Positions 1 to 10,458 of a DNA stretch of 64,000 nucleotides are shown piece after piece. Position numbers and translations under genes: made by a program. A model generated the notes under the pieces. The model searched no databases, was not told where the DNA came from, and was given only the letters and a program-made list of their open reading frames with translations. Numbering within the stretch: position 1 is the first letter of the stretch; every line of letters begins with the position of its first letter. This DNA comes from Aphrocallistes beatrix (Eukaryota > Porifera > Hexactinellida > Sceptrulophora > Aphrocallistidae), in the NCBI GenBank assembly GCA_963281255.1, contig OY725492.1:2837696-2901695 (forward strand). The letters are read 5' to 3'.

Positions 1-490
1 ATCGGGGGGGGTCGGGCAGTTTGCTCCCCTTCCCTCCGATGGCTACCTCACTGTGTCAGCGTAATGGTGTGGCATATTTATTGAAGCTGTAAAAAGATTA
101 ACTTATTTGACTTACACAAAGATAGGAGGAACTCGATGAGTTGAATGCTGCTGAAATATACAAGTAGTACACGTTTTGATTGAATTGAAGATATTCTCGA
201 GTTAAGAATCTAAACAATTGAAAGGTAGTATTTGTGAAAATGAAACTTGTTTTAAAAATTAAATGATATTTCAAATGATTTGCTTTATTATCTTGCGAAG
301 ATTTCTTACTACAATGAACTCACTTGTCGCGGATAAGTTTGCTTTCGAAAAAATGTTGCAATATCTGTTTGGAGTCTTCAACAAATTCACACTGATATAA
401 GATTCTACTTTGTACTACTAAACCATTGAGCATACTAGATTAATTACCTAACTACGTATTTGATTAATTGTAACTATGGGCATAGCCTAC
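1..490 (+). repeat. Left arm of a 490-bp inverted repeat
   Basis: Reads inward from ATCGGGGGGGGTCGGGCAG to GGGCATAGCCTAC. Comparison with the reverse complement of 24265-24755 shows only three differences: 8 versus 7 G in the first run, one G/A change near 281, and one 2-base indel near 300. The arm may extend left of the window. Confidence 0.93.
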
Positions 491-948
491 AAAAGAAACA
501 AAGAATAGATGACGGCGTGACCGACTCAGATTCTGTTTGTATTCCAAATAGTTATAGTATGAGCGAAAATCGTGTATCGAGGCTTCGATCTTATTTACTT
601 CGATTCGCACTGACTACTTATGCCGGAATTAACGCATTAGACAATTATTGGTTGGCTCAAGCTATGGAGATCTTGCGTCGTCTAAAGTGTATAACTACAG
701 CAGGTATCAGCGCATCTAATCTTGTAACATCTCAAATTCCGAAAGAATTCGTCAAGGCAGAGAAAGTGCTAGGGCAAGCAATTGTAAATTCAGATTTCAC
801 GGTTATTGAGGTAGATGGGTGGGGACCTTCGAAGAAACGTTCATCCCTATGGTTTCAGTTACTTGGTCTTACAGTTCTTAACAATAATACTCCGGACTTA
901 GGAGCATGCATGTATATGACGGGAGAAAAGGGTATGGGTGCATCTATA
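491..948 (+). pseudogene. hAT-like transposase fragment (weak match)
   Basis: An open frame without a convincing start: the frame runs out of the inverted-repeat arm, so the arm part is not original coding. The peptide contains a DNYWLAQ stretch followed about 60 residues later by VIEVDGWGPSKKRSSLWFQ, which resembles the start of the hAT catalytic region (first Asp before GW). It stops where a Ginger-type terminus begins (TSD-like TATA at 945-948, TGTTAT at 949). No zinc finger or dimerisation domain is present. I treat it as a truncated fragment; family assignment rests on the short D-G-W region only. Confidence 0.35.
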
Positions 949-1090
949 TGTTATGGGCAATATGAGAAATTGGCCAGTTTGCATAATGCCTAGGCAATAT
1001 GCATAATGCTATTTTCTGAGTCAATATGCATAATGCTTCTCTCATTGGACAATATGCATCATGTTCTGATGCAATATACATAATGAACCC
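949..1090 (+). repeat. Solo terminus of the 955-bp Ginger-type family
   Basis: Starts TGTTATGGGCAATATGAGAA, directly after TATA (945-948), and runs through repeats of AATATGCATAATG. The same terminus with the same TATA target occurs at 44374-45328. No matching right end is visible downstream, so this is a truncated or rearranged copy. Confidence 0.75.
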
Positions 1091-1437
1091 TTTGATTTCG
1101 GTCGCTTTTTTGATTGAATTTCTCTGCCGCTAGTTATATAACACCGGTCGACACAATTCCACTTGTTCAAACATTGGTCTTGCTCCTAGCAAAAAATTAT
1201 GAATGAATGGGTACGATTAGGCCATCATTAACTATTATTAGAAACTTATCTCTGCTCCACCGCCCGCATCAAGTTTACTTACCGCCTAACTATAGTTATT
1301 ATTTAAAACATTACAGTGAATTTCAACTACGAGTACACGATATATTTAATAGTTAACGGCTAGTGATTTACCCCATCATGCTAAACCATAGCCTACTCTA
1401 TATAAGGCCTGACAGTAAGGCTTGAAAAGAAGACCAG
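1091..1437. other. No gene; P-like subterminal motif at 1388-1437
   Basis: Nothing coding recognised. The end holds CATAGCCTACTCTATATAAG, then GCCT and, further on, ACCAG at the edge of the next insertion. The same motif order (CATAGCCTAC, AAGGCCT, ACCAGGGAT) is the inner inverted repeat of the P-like element at 59030-61299. Confidence 0.6.
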
Positions 1438-1770
1438 GGGCCTTATTCTCAGATCGACTTAACTTAAACTTAACTTAAACTTAAACTTAAACTTAACTTG
1501 AACCATAGCCTACTATATATAAGGCCTGTTGCATGATATTTTGAGTTCGTGATATTTTGAGTTTCTTATATTGTCAGACCATGGATTGTCTATGATATTT
1601 TGAGTTCGTAATATTTTGAGTTTCTTATATTGTCAGACCATGGATTGTCTATCACCGTGATATTCTGAGAATACAAGATTAGTGATGAATTGTGCTATAG
1701 TCACTTGTGGTTGGTTTATATATTTTACCTTGGGAGTGAAGGTGTCAATGTACGATAGGAAATACAAGTA

Positions 1771-1780
1771 TATATAAGCA
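1771..1780 (+). promoter_or_regulatory. Probable TATA box for the HHCC-OTU gene
   Basis: A TATATATAAG motif lies about 100 bp before the ATG at 1880. The related short Ginger copy has TTTATATATAAAG about 95 bp before its ATG at 5506, so the position is conserved between two diverged copies. Confidence 0.5.
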
Positions 1781-1879
1781 GTATACCAACTAGTACATAA
1801 TAATTGTCATTTCAATATACAAATTTGGTTATCTTGACGTACGTATACGCATATATTTTACTGCTACCTTTTGAATTAA

Positions 1880-4800
1880 ATGAATTCAGAAGAATATCAT
1901 GAAATCATCGAATTTCTTGGAAGAGGTATTTACCCAGAATCGACTGAAAATTATACTCGACGCCAATGGAATTTCAAAAGGAAGACGAACAATTATACTA
2001 TATCGGATGCAGAACCGAGTCGACTGTACAGGGTAAGTGTACACTGTTTTAATTTTTGTATTTGTTCATTTAGTTCAGGGGTCGGCAAACTTTCTAGCAA
2101 ACGGGCCAAAATAGACAAATTCCATAAGACTGCGGGCCAGATGGGATGCCATTGAAAACTCGTTTAGATTTTTGTAATTTATCGACTGATTAAATACCAC
2201 TATTATATTACGCAATTAGATTTTAGAATATTTATTTGTTTATGATAACTATTTTGCATTGTAAAATTAGACAATCAAAAAATATTAATGTTAATGAGAT
2301 GGATGCTGCTGCCCTGCTTTGGATAATGCCTCTATGTCTGGTTTTAGGTTAGAGGTTGCCAATCGTAGCACACTATCTAGGTGATTTCCGCTTAACCGTG
2401 TGCGCAACTTGCTTTTACGTAATTCATCTTTGAGAAGAGTTGTTCACAAACGTATGTACTCCCAAAAAGAACTGCAACCTCCTTTGCATGTTTCACTATT
2501 GAAGGAAATCTTTGAGGAGTTAAATAATGTTGATAGAATTCGAGTAAAGGTACCTCTCGAAATCTTGATTTGAGTTCACTTGAACTTTGGAGCTCAATCA
2601 GTTCCATTTGTAAATTTTCTGGGGAGTCACATATTTCAACATCAAATACGGCGGCGAAGTAGCTAAAATACTTACGATGCTCATCCATATCTGCGAATCG
2701 AGTGTTAAATTGATCTTTCAGATCAGATATGAATTTGGCGTAATAAGAAACATCACATGGTTGGTGTGAGCGAAGTGTAGGGAAATGAACACAATTACTC
2801 TCTTTCAATTGAAGCTCCCATAGTTGTAACTTAACTTCAAATGCATAAATGTGTTCATAGAGGACATTGATGAACTGATTCATTCCTTGCATTTCCGAAT
2901 TTAGCATATTTAGATGATTAGTGATGTCCACCAGAAAGGCAAAATCTGTCATCCATTTCGCATCACTGAGCTCTGGAACTTCCATCCCTTTTTCCCTCAA
3001 AGAAATGGTCAATTCAGCTCTCAACTGGTAAACTCTTTGCAACATTGCACCTCTACTTAACCAGCGCACTTCGCAATAATATAACAAATCGCCATATTGG
3101 TTATCCATCTCTTCTAACATATGTTGAAATTGACGATGATATAATCCTCTTGCACGCACAAAATTCACAATTTTTATGACTACCCGCATTACTTCCTGCA
3201 TCTTCAGAGATTTTGCGCACAAGGCCTCGAGATGGATTATACAATGTGTTCTTACCAGCTTTATTTCAATGCCAGCATTTCTCATTTCTTTTTCTATCAA
3301 AGAAACCACTCCCTTTACCTTTCCAACCATTGCTGGAGCACCATATGTCGTTACCCCACAAATATTACTTAGATTTAAGCCCAGGCTACCCATGACACTC
3401 ATGATTCCTTGGAATATATTCTCACCAGTAGTAGTATCCTTTAGTGAAACCAAACCTGCCAATTATTCTGTAATGTCAAACGTTGCATTGAATCCTCTCA
3501 CAAAAATTGAAACTGAGCAATATCAGTCGCATCAGTGCTCTCATCAAGTGCAATTGCATAGAATTCAAATTGTTGAGCACGCTTTTGTAATGTTGTCCTG
3601 ATATCTGAAGACAAATTTTCAATTCTTCGAGCAACGGTTCTTGAAGAGAGACTAATCTTACCAAAAAGATCTCTTTTATCTGGACATAAAATATCAACCA
3701 CAGTTAGAAGACACTCCTTCACAAATTCACCATCAGTAAAGGTTTCATTCGATTCCCAATGAGTTCGCTAACAGCAAAACTAGCACGTGTAGTATTCTTT
3801 AACTCAGAAGTATGCTATAAGAATTTACTCTGTTGCTCAATTAAAAACCTTTGCACAGAGATTCGATCTTACTCCTTCGCGCGGCACCAGGAAGAAATCG
3901 AAATTTCCCGAATGCTTCGTCTGGTAGTGTCGCTTCAAATTGGACTCTTTTATTACAGCAAGAGATACAGCACATAAAAGGCAGGTGGGCAATTTTTCCT
4001 GCATGATAAAAAAATACTGCTCCGTTCAACTTTCCTTGGATACGCGATTTTCAAGATCTACTTTCCGTTTTTTAGATACTGATGCCAAAATTTAATTCAC
4101 AATGAATGTGAAAATTTGATCTAAGTATTGAAACTTCTATTGATATATTTATCTAAACTTATGCACATACTAGTAGTATAGTATATTATGCTGAGATCAA
4201 ACCCAAATAGTGTCAGAATACATTTGTGTGACATCACTAACACACTCATTTATCTTTCCATTCATTCATTCTTTCAAATATGGCCTCCAAATTGCCGTAG
4301 AGGCCATAATTAGTGTTTACAAAACAATTGTCGTAGAGGCCATTATAAGTGTTTCTGGAACAATTTTGGATTATATTTGAAAAAGCCTGAAAAGTAGAAT
4401 AATTTCTGAAAGAGTCGAGGGCCGGATAAAATCACCTCGCGGGCCATATCTGGCCCGCGGGCCGGAGTTTGCCGACCCCTGATTTAGTTATTCATAAATT
4501 TTAATATTCTTTGATTGGAAATTCGTTCTGAAAAGTGCTAACAATTTGCCTGGATCTTGTTAGAATGTGACATGGTATTTGTCGGACTTGCTACGCCAGG
4601 TGTACCAACCATGAAAAGAAGTTATTATTTGAATATTATATCTTTGCGCATTAACTTTCTTACCAAGAGCAACTACATGTAATATGAAAGTATAGATACT
4701 ATAGTATAGGATTGTTGTTTTGAATTCAAAATAACAATTATTGCATGCCTCTATTTTTATCACATGCACCTTTGGCTTATCAAATAAATATAAACAATTA

Positions 4801-7623
4801 TGGGTTATCTTGGTAAATAAATGTTTATTATTAATGTTCTATACCTAGAAAATCTTACAAGGTGGTCAAGAAATGAAACTGGAAGTTCCTACTCGGAAAG
4901 AGATTGAGGAGATATTCATTAAATATCATGACAAAATAGGTCACCCTGGGATAAACTGCACCGTAAATGCTATACAGCAACGATACACATGGATCGGAAT
5001 TAATCCAGATGTTGCTAATTATGTAAGTGATAGATAACATTGTATGGATGTTTTGATACAACGTTACCAGTTTATAGGTTAACTGTTAATTCATTAAAGT
5101 TGATAAAGGATAATAATGAGTTATTCAATTTACTATGAAATAGTCAAAATCCCAACTAATAGAGGCTTATTAAGAGTACTGTTGCATGAAATTCTGAGGC
5201 GCGTGAAATTCTGAGGCACTTGTATACAGGGACCATGGATGCACAACTAGCGTGAAATTTTGAGGCACTCCGTGAAATTCTTAGGCATGAACATAGAAAC
5301 CTGATCAGAACATATGATCTAAGACTACTAGGTTTCTGGTTCCTATTACAGATGATATATCATCTAACATGATGATTTGGTTATTCGTCTTTTACTACCA
5401 AAGCGTTTATATATAAAGTATTAACTTCGTACTAAATATAATATTTTAACAGTATTGCAAATTCAGTTATTTTATTGAGTAACTTTCCTTTCTTTTTGCA
5501 TTGAAATGAACTCAGAGGAATACGAAAGCATTATTAATTTCCTTCGAAATGACATATACCCACCAGCAGCATCACTTAACTCCAAGACAAAATGGAATTT
5601 CAGGAGAAGCGTTTCAGGCTACTTTATTGGAGAATCAGATACTCTTTACAAGGTAAGGAATAGAGTTCTTGCCTTAAACTAGTTGAACTATTGGTGAGCA
5701 CCAAGTTTTTGTAGTTGTTTTTTTCAAATTATTGCAAAGTTGCTAAGATAAGGTTGTGAAACTTATCTTAAAGAATAAATGCATGCAATATCTGTGCAAA
5801 GAGTTGTATACGTATAAGGCCCCGAGCACTTTTTCTGCAGTAAAATATTTGACAAATAAAATTTAATTTTGATTGAGCATTTGTTTCAGAGAATCAATCT
5901 TGAGGGAACAGAGGTAGATGTAAAAGTCGCTCTAAGTGAAGAAGTCGATGGAATTTTGAAAAAGTTCCATGATAAAGTTGGCCATCCAGGAATCAACTCT
6001 ACTTATTTAGCTTTACAGCAACAATACTACTGGAAAGGAATGTTTACAGATGTCTCTCAATACGTGAGTGCTGAGTCTATTAATTTGTTTGCCTTTTTAT
6101 GTATTGCTTCATTATATTGAATCATTTTTGAAGACCTTGAATATTTATTTACTCAGTCCTTTATGCAATACTGTTCAAGTTTTGTTAATTTTGTCATCAG
6201 ATTGATAGATTAGGTGTTGAATTATAATATGTTGTGTTACATTTACTTGTTGGTATCATTATTTAGTTAATTTGATTACCATATTGACAATTAACGATAT
6301 ACAATTCCATATTATAGCGATCAGAGAGAACTGCTAGATACGGTTTATAGAAATGATCGTTAGACTATGTTGTTTGACTGTCTTTTATAAAAATAGTAAA
6401 GAAATACAGACCTCTTGCGCTTGTTAACCACAACAAGAATCATATAATACGTAAATGAATGAAAATCATCATGTTAGATGATACATCATCAGAAACCTAG
6501 TAGTCTTAGATCATATGTTCTGATCAGGTTTCTATGTTCATGCCTCAGAATTTCATGGAGTGCCTCAAAATTTCACGCTAGTTGTGCATCCATGGTCCCT
6601 GTATACAAGTGCCTCAGAATTTCACGCGCCTCAGAATTTCACGCAACAGTACCAATATAAATATATTTAAATATATCGCAAGAGGAAACGCCTCATAACT
6701 CTCCACATTAATTTAACGTTACATACTTCACAATAGAACGTTAACCATTTATTTATACATTTCTTAATTGCTTCGTTTCAAAATAGGTTAAATCGTGTAA
6801 AACTTGTCAACAAACTGCTGCTCTACCCCCACAACCGCAGAGAAAATTGCAACCGATTCCTCCCCCCAACAGACCTTGGAAACATATCGGGATTGATCTC
6901 ATTTGTGATCTCCCAGAAACTCCTGACAGCTATTCATCTTACATTCCTAACCCCAGTCCATCAAACCCACTAATTCAAATTATTAATGAAGATTGGCAGC
7001 GCAGAAAATGTGCCATTTTGGGTCTAACCTTTGACTCCGTAATGAAACAGCCGGGTAATCTCATTGGACAGCCACTTAAATACTATCAACCATGGGAAGT
7101 GGACAACATTATGCGAGATGGCAATTGCCTTTTTCGTTGCCTCTCAAAAATCATTACTGGCAGTCAGAAAAGCCACTTAGAGATTCGCTCGATAATTGCT
7201 CGATTTATCGCAAGTGAGGGATCAACTCGACTAGGATGGTATTTCAAATCGAAACGTACAACTCCTTGTGAATATTTCGTTAATGAAAATCTAGTTTATT
7301 GCGAAGGAATTTGGAGTAGCGATGTTGAAATAATGGCGGCTTCTGCTATCCTGGATGCAGACATTTACGTTGCAAATGACGACTATTGGCAAAAAGGTAC
7401 TTTGACTCGTGAAGTGAGATGGAGTTTACTGAGAGGCAGTACCAATCCGAATGCGAACATTTACATCACCAACTATGGCCAGCATTATGAACCAGTCATT
7501 TCAATGATAAACAGCCCTACACATTCTTATGGAGCAAAGTCAAGTGCAAAAGGTTCCGCAAACCCCATTCCGATAGCAGATGTAGATGATTCTAATGAGA
7601 GTAAAGAAGCTATCGACAAATAA
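1880..7623 (+). CDS. Ginger-derived integrase zinc-binding / OTU protease fusion, 3 exons
   Basis: Inferred exons: 1880-2032, 4849-5022, 6787-7623. All junctions are GT/AG and phase 0, and the joined frame is open (387 aa). Exon 1 begins MNSEEYHEIIEFL and matches exon 1 of the short copy at 5506. Exon 2 has the HH half of an integrase zinc-binding domain (YHDKIGHPG); exon 3 starts with the CC half (CKTCQ), then PWKHIGIDL, the opening of an integrase core. The core breaks off after about 20 residues and is followed by an OTU domain: DGNCLFRCL (catalytic Cys region) and, near the end, GQHYEPV (catalytic His). Ginger1 transposons are known to carry OTU or PHD domains, so this is a Ginger derivative that lost its DDE core. 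It may be an expressed deubiquitinase-like protein or a transposition accessory factor. Intron 1 contains a hAT element and intron 2 a second Ginger copy. A TGTTGCATGATATTTTGAG terminus lies at 1527; the right terminus was not found. Confidence 0.7.
2076..4481 (-). mobile_element. hAT transposon, 2406 bp, in intron 1 of the HHCC-OTU gene
   Basis: Termini CAGGGGTCGGCAAACTTTC and the inverse (GTTTGCCGACCCCTG), with a perfect 8-bp target duplication ATTTAGTT at 2068-2075 and 4482-4489. The GGGCCNNNNNTGGCCCGCGG subterminal style is typical of hAT (Charlie/Tip100-like) ends. Encodes a decayed transposase on the minus strand. Confidence 0.93.
2290..4080 (-). pseudogene. hAT transposase (GTF2IRD2/ZBED5-like), frameshifted
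   Basis: Read on the minus strand. The N-terminus (about 4080-3880) has a C2H2/BED-type finger: CLLC, then HYQTKH. Next comes a piece at 3722-3498 with the DESTDATDIAQFQ motif that begins the hAT catalytic fold, a frameshift, then the long frame 3462-2392 with THCIIHLEALC, EVRWLSRG and AFLVDITNHLN, all characteristic of the GTF2IRD2/ZBED5-like hAT group. The C-terminal dimerisation region (ALFGSTYVCEQLFSKMNYVK) is followed by another frameshift near 2400. In-frame stops between the finger and the catalytic part confirm it is dead. It runs opposite to the HHCC-OTU gene whose intron it occupies. Confidence 0.85.
5180..6648 (+). mobile_element. Non-autonomous Ginger element, 1469 bp, in intron 2 of the HHCC-OTU gene
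   Basis: Left end TGTTGCATGAAATTCTGAGG and inverted right end, with a perfect 4-bp target duplication GTAC (5176-5179, 6649-6652). The inverted repeats are about 200 bp and contain ACCATGG and CTAGGTTTCTG blocks. Four-base duplications and TGT ends fit Ginger1. It keeps exons 1 and 2 of a relative of its host gene but has no exon 3. Confidence 0.88.
5506..6063 (+). pseudogene. Truncated Ginger gene: exons 1 and 2 only
   Basis: Exon 1 (5506-5652, 49 codons, starts MNSEEYESIINFLR) ends at AAG|GTAAGG; exon 2 (5890-6063, 58 codons) follows TTTGTTTCAG and ends at TAC|GTGAGT. Exon 2 carries KFHDKVGHPGINSTY, the HH half of an integrase zinc-binding domain. Exon lengths and phases match those of the enclosing HHCC-OTU gene (51 and 58 codons), so the two are related copies at clear amino-acid divergence. 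No CC half, catalytic core or OTU follows before the element ends. In principle its donor at 6064 could splice to the enclosing gene's exon 3 at 6787. Confidence 0.75.
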
Positions 7624-8834
7624 AATTTTAATATCCTAATTAGTTTATTTTAGCGTAGTAACTCCCAATAGATATCTAATGGCAAGTAGTTTCTGTCCGT
7701 TTGTATGTTTGTGAAAATCGAGTTGATCAATTGTTCAAATTACTCTAAAACGAAAAGAGCTAGCAGAAATAAACTTTTGATAAATGAAATGTTCATTAGG
7801 GATATCTCTATAAAATTAGCACGACATGATCATAATTATTGTCAGGGGGTATTCACTAATATTTCTTAAACTTCATTTGTTAAAACCAAGCAATCCAGTC
7901 AAGTTTACATTTAATTTCTGCTAAGCTAAGTTTCCATAAAAACCCAAGATGCAAATTGTAGTTATCGTAACAGTCCATTACGTAAACCGTCTACAAATCT
8001 ATCTCATTATAACGAGTAATACGTATCGTAACTACTTCGGACAAATAAATCATCATAACTGTTAAGATTTCATAAATGCATCGTAACCACAGAATTGGAT
8101 CATAACTTGCTGATACGCAACTGTTGCGAAAACGTAACTATCAAAACTATTGCGAAAAGAAATAGAATTACAATATCACACAGAATTAATTGTCTTCTGC
8201 ATACCCAACATATTTGTTGGTGTAATGGAATCCAACAAAGTTAAAATAATTGCTTATGAGCGAGATACTGAGAGGTTTCAAAACACAATACTAAATAACA
8301 TTTATTTATTATCAAGTAGAGAAAATTAGTTTTCGGACTTTTATTGGGTCGTCATGTCCCGCCAAATGTTCCAAAAAGTGGATAAAATTCCTTTTTTTTG
8401 GGCAAGCGGGACTAATACTAACATCCAAAAATGAGCCACTCTGTCACGATCGCACACTCTGGGCATTTTAAAAATGATATTATTAAATCCTGACATGATG
8501 CAGAAGTTTTGTATCTATACAATCTCATCATTCTTTACAGGTTTTGTATGTACACATATAACACCCAATATTTTGTCTACCTAATGTGAATATAATAAAA
8601 TCAAATTTTGTTTATATATTTATTTAGCATAATGGGGTTATAAATTAAGTGATCAAGATTAAAACTGAACAAATATCTGAATATAGAGCATTAAAATATA
8701 TATTATCTGATTTTTATATGCTGGTAATACATTCCTAAGCTCTATTGTACTTTGTTAATGATTTAAGGCAGCTCATGTATTTCTTCATCCATCTTCTACT
8801 GCATCCCTAGTTCCAAATTCGCAAGTTACTCTTA
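7624..8834. other. No gene seen
   Basis: AT-rich. Short repeats of CGTAAC/TAACTA type at 7960-8160 and P-like spacer sequence (GATTTAAGGCAGCTCATGTA) near 8760, which recurs near 58035. No coding frame recognised. Confidence 0.6.
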
Positions 8835-9746
8835 GGCCTTATTATAGTAGGCTATGCTTGAACTTAACTTAAACTAAGTAATTACTTAGTTTTCATTAAG
8901 TTTTCTTAACTATACTTATACTTAAATCCATACTTAGTTTTTTGCTCAAAACTAAGTAATAACTAAGTAAATACTTAGTTTATGCGTCGAACTTAAGAAC
9001 TACTTAGTTTTTACTTAGTTTGGATAAGTATTTAATTTTAACTTAATTTATTGCTTATTCCTTTACTTAGTTTAATAATCACATACTACTAAGTTTTTGT
9101 AACATTTTGACATAGAAACTATATGTACACTGTATTTAATAGTTTGGCCAATCAATCAAAGGGTAATTAGAGATAGGTTAAATGATTCAAATATCATCGA
9201 CTCATTCAACGATATTGAATTCATAATAATCATCATCATATTACTCGTACCATGCAATTATTATTCAGCAGCTTTATGTTTACGTAAGATATTGAGTGAT
9301 GAAGACATTTTTGCGGTAATTACTGTAAATCAAATCAATGTCGTAAAACCATACTACAGCTAATGGTGACTACAACAAATAAATAGAGTTCTAATTGCGA
9401 TAAAATTGGATCGTATTGTTCTTCCCAATAATTAATATCACATTTATTTTCACATCTTTCCCTTTGCAAGGATGTAAAATAATATTTTATTAATAAAATT
9501 GTGAGTTAAGTCACCTTCGAAGTCGACTTAAAAATATATTAATTTAAGTTAAAAACTAAGTAAAAACTAAGTATTTACTTACTTTTGTTCTGTGAATACC
9601 AACTTAGTTTTTACTTAGTTTTTAACAAAAAACTAAGTAAATACTAAGTATACCAAATAAAACTATACCAAATAAAACATGTAAATACTTAGTTTTTACT
9701 TAGTTTAAGTTAAGTTTAAGTTTAAGTCGATCTGAGAATAAGGCCC
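8835..9746. repeat. Right subterminal repeat array of the 8.3-kb element
   Basis: Begins with an inverted P-like motif (AGGCCTTATTATAGTAGGCT), then a field of ACTAAGTA/TACTTAGT words in both orientations, ending in the inverse of the left terminus at 1438. The left end has only about 65 bp of the same words, so the two arms are unequal. Confidence 0.7.
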
Positions 9747-10318
9747 CAGGGATACACTAATGGCCGGGTGTATTTAACCAACCACATTTTCTACATATAA
9801 AATTTAAATAATAAATAACCACATTTTTTAAGAACAGTCATATTTGTAAATACTGAGAATTATTATTTTATTCAGGATGTATATATTATCTAACAGATAA
9901 GTATTCAACTAAATTATAATTTGCTTCTGAATTGCTAATCTTATTGATTCTAACATTGAAAATTATATTAGTACGTATACGTAATGCCCAGCAGTTGTTC
10001 GGCTCCAGGATGCAGAAGCAACTACGATTCAGATGACCGAATTCCTATATTCACGATGCCTGAAAACCCACCTGAACTCAAGCAAGCTTGGATGCGCGCG
10101 CTCCGTCGAGATGATATAAGTGATCTGAAGGCTGTTAAAGTATGTGCGAAACATTTTCGAGATGACGATATCGAGGTTGTTCACAAGGTTCCCAACGGAG
10201 ACGGAACGTTCACAAAAGTACCACGTGCTAAACCTAAGCGAAGGACGGCGCCATTCCATGTTTTCTTCCAGGTTGTCCATCCTATTACTCTTCCAAATCA
10301 ACGTCCAAACGTACACGC

Positions 10319-10458
10319 CAGTGGCGTGGCCAGGTGAAAAAATTTGGGGGGCCTCAAGATCAAGACGCTACATATATGCCCACTTGAAAAGTGTAGTAGG
10401 TTAAATTAGTAAATTGTTAAAATTTGGGGGGCCTAGGCCCCCCATAGCCACGCCACTG
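10319..10458. mobile_element. hAT-type MITE, 140 bp
   Basis: Ends CAGTGGCGTGGCCAGG and the inverse, with internal AATTTGGGGGGCCT blocks. Inserted in the P transposase gene just after the THAP domain. The flanks GTACACGC and GTACTACA agree only at the first four bases, so the 8-bp target duplication is imperfect. Confidence 0.8.

Larger units (their letters stand above)
1438..9746. mobile_element. 8.3-kb Harbinger-like element nested in the P-like element
   Basis: Left end GGGCCTTATTCTCAGATCGA, right end its inverse, both running into arrays of ACTTAA/ACTAAGTA words. Target duplication is CAG (1435-1437 and 9747-9749); removing the insert joins ACCAG to GGATAC, restoring the P-like inner motif. 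A 3-bp duplication and a GGNCNTATTC-type end suit PIF-Harbinger, but no Harbinger transposase is seen. The only intact gene inside is the HHCC-OTU gene. Inner inverted P-like motifs at 1504-1526 and 8840-8865 suggest yet another nested layer. Confidence 0.6.

Noticed and set aside
460-490. Start codon of the first hAT-like frame
   Set aside because: The initiating TTG lies in the inverted-repeat arm, which is also present at 24265 without this coding region.
3176-3601. Plus-strand frames in the first hAT element
   Set aside because: They are shadows of the minus-strand transposase, which has clear family motifs.
5180-6648. A single gene spanning exons 5506, 5890 and 6787
   Set aside because: Exact terminal repeats and GTAC duplications show that 5180-6648 is a separate insertion; exon 3 at 6787 belongs with exons 1880 and 4849, which are also in phase.
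6847-7623. OTU frame as a free-standing viral or host deubiquitinase
   Set aside because: Upstream in-phase exons and the CKTCQ plus PWKHIGIDL start tie it to a Ginger integrase gene.
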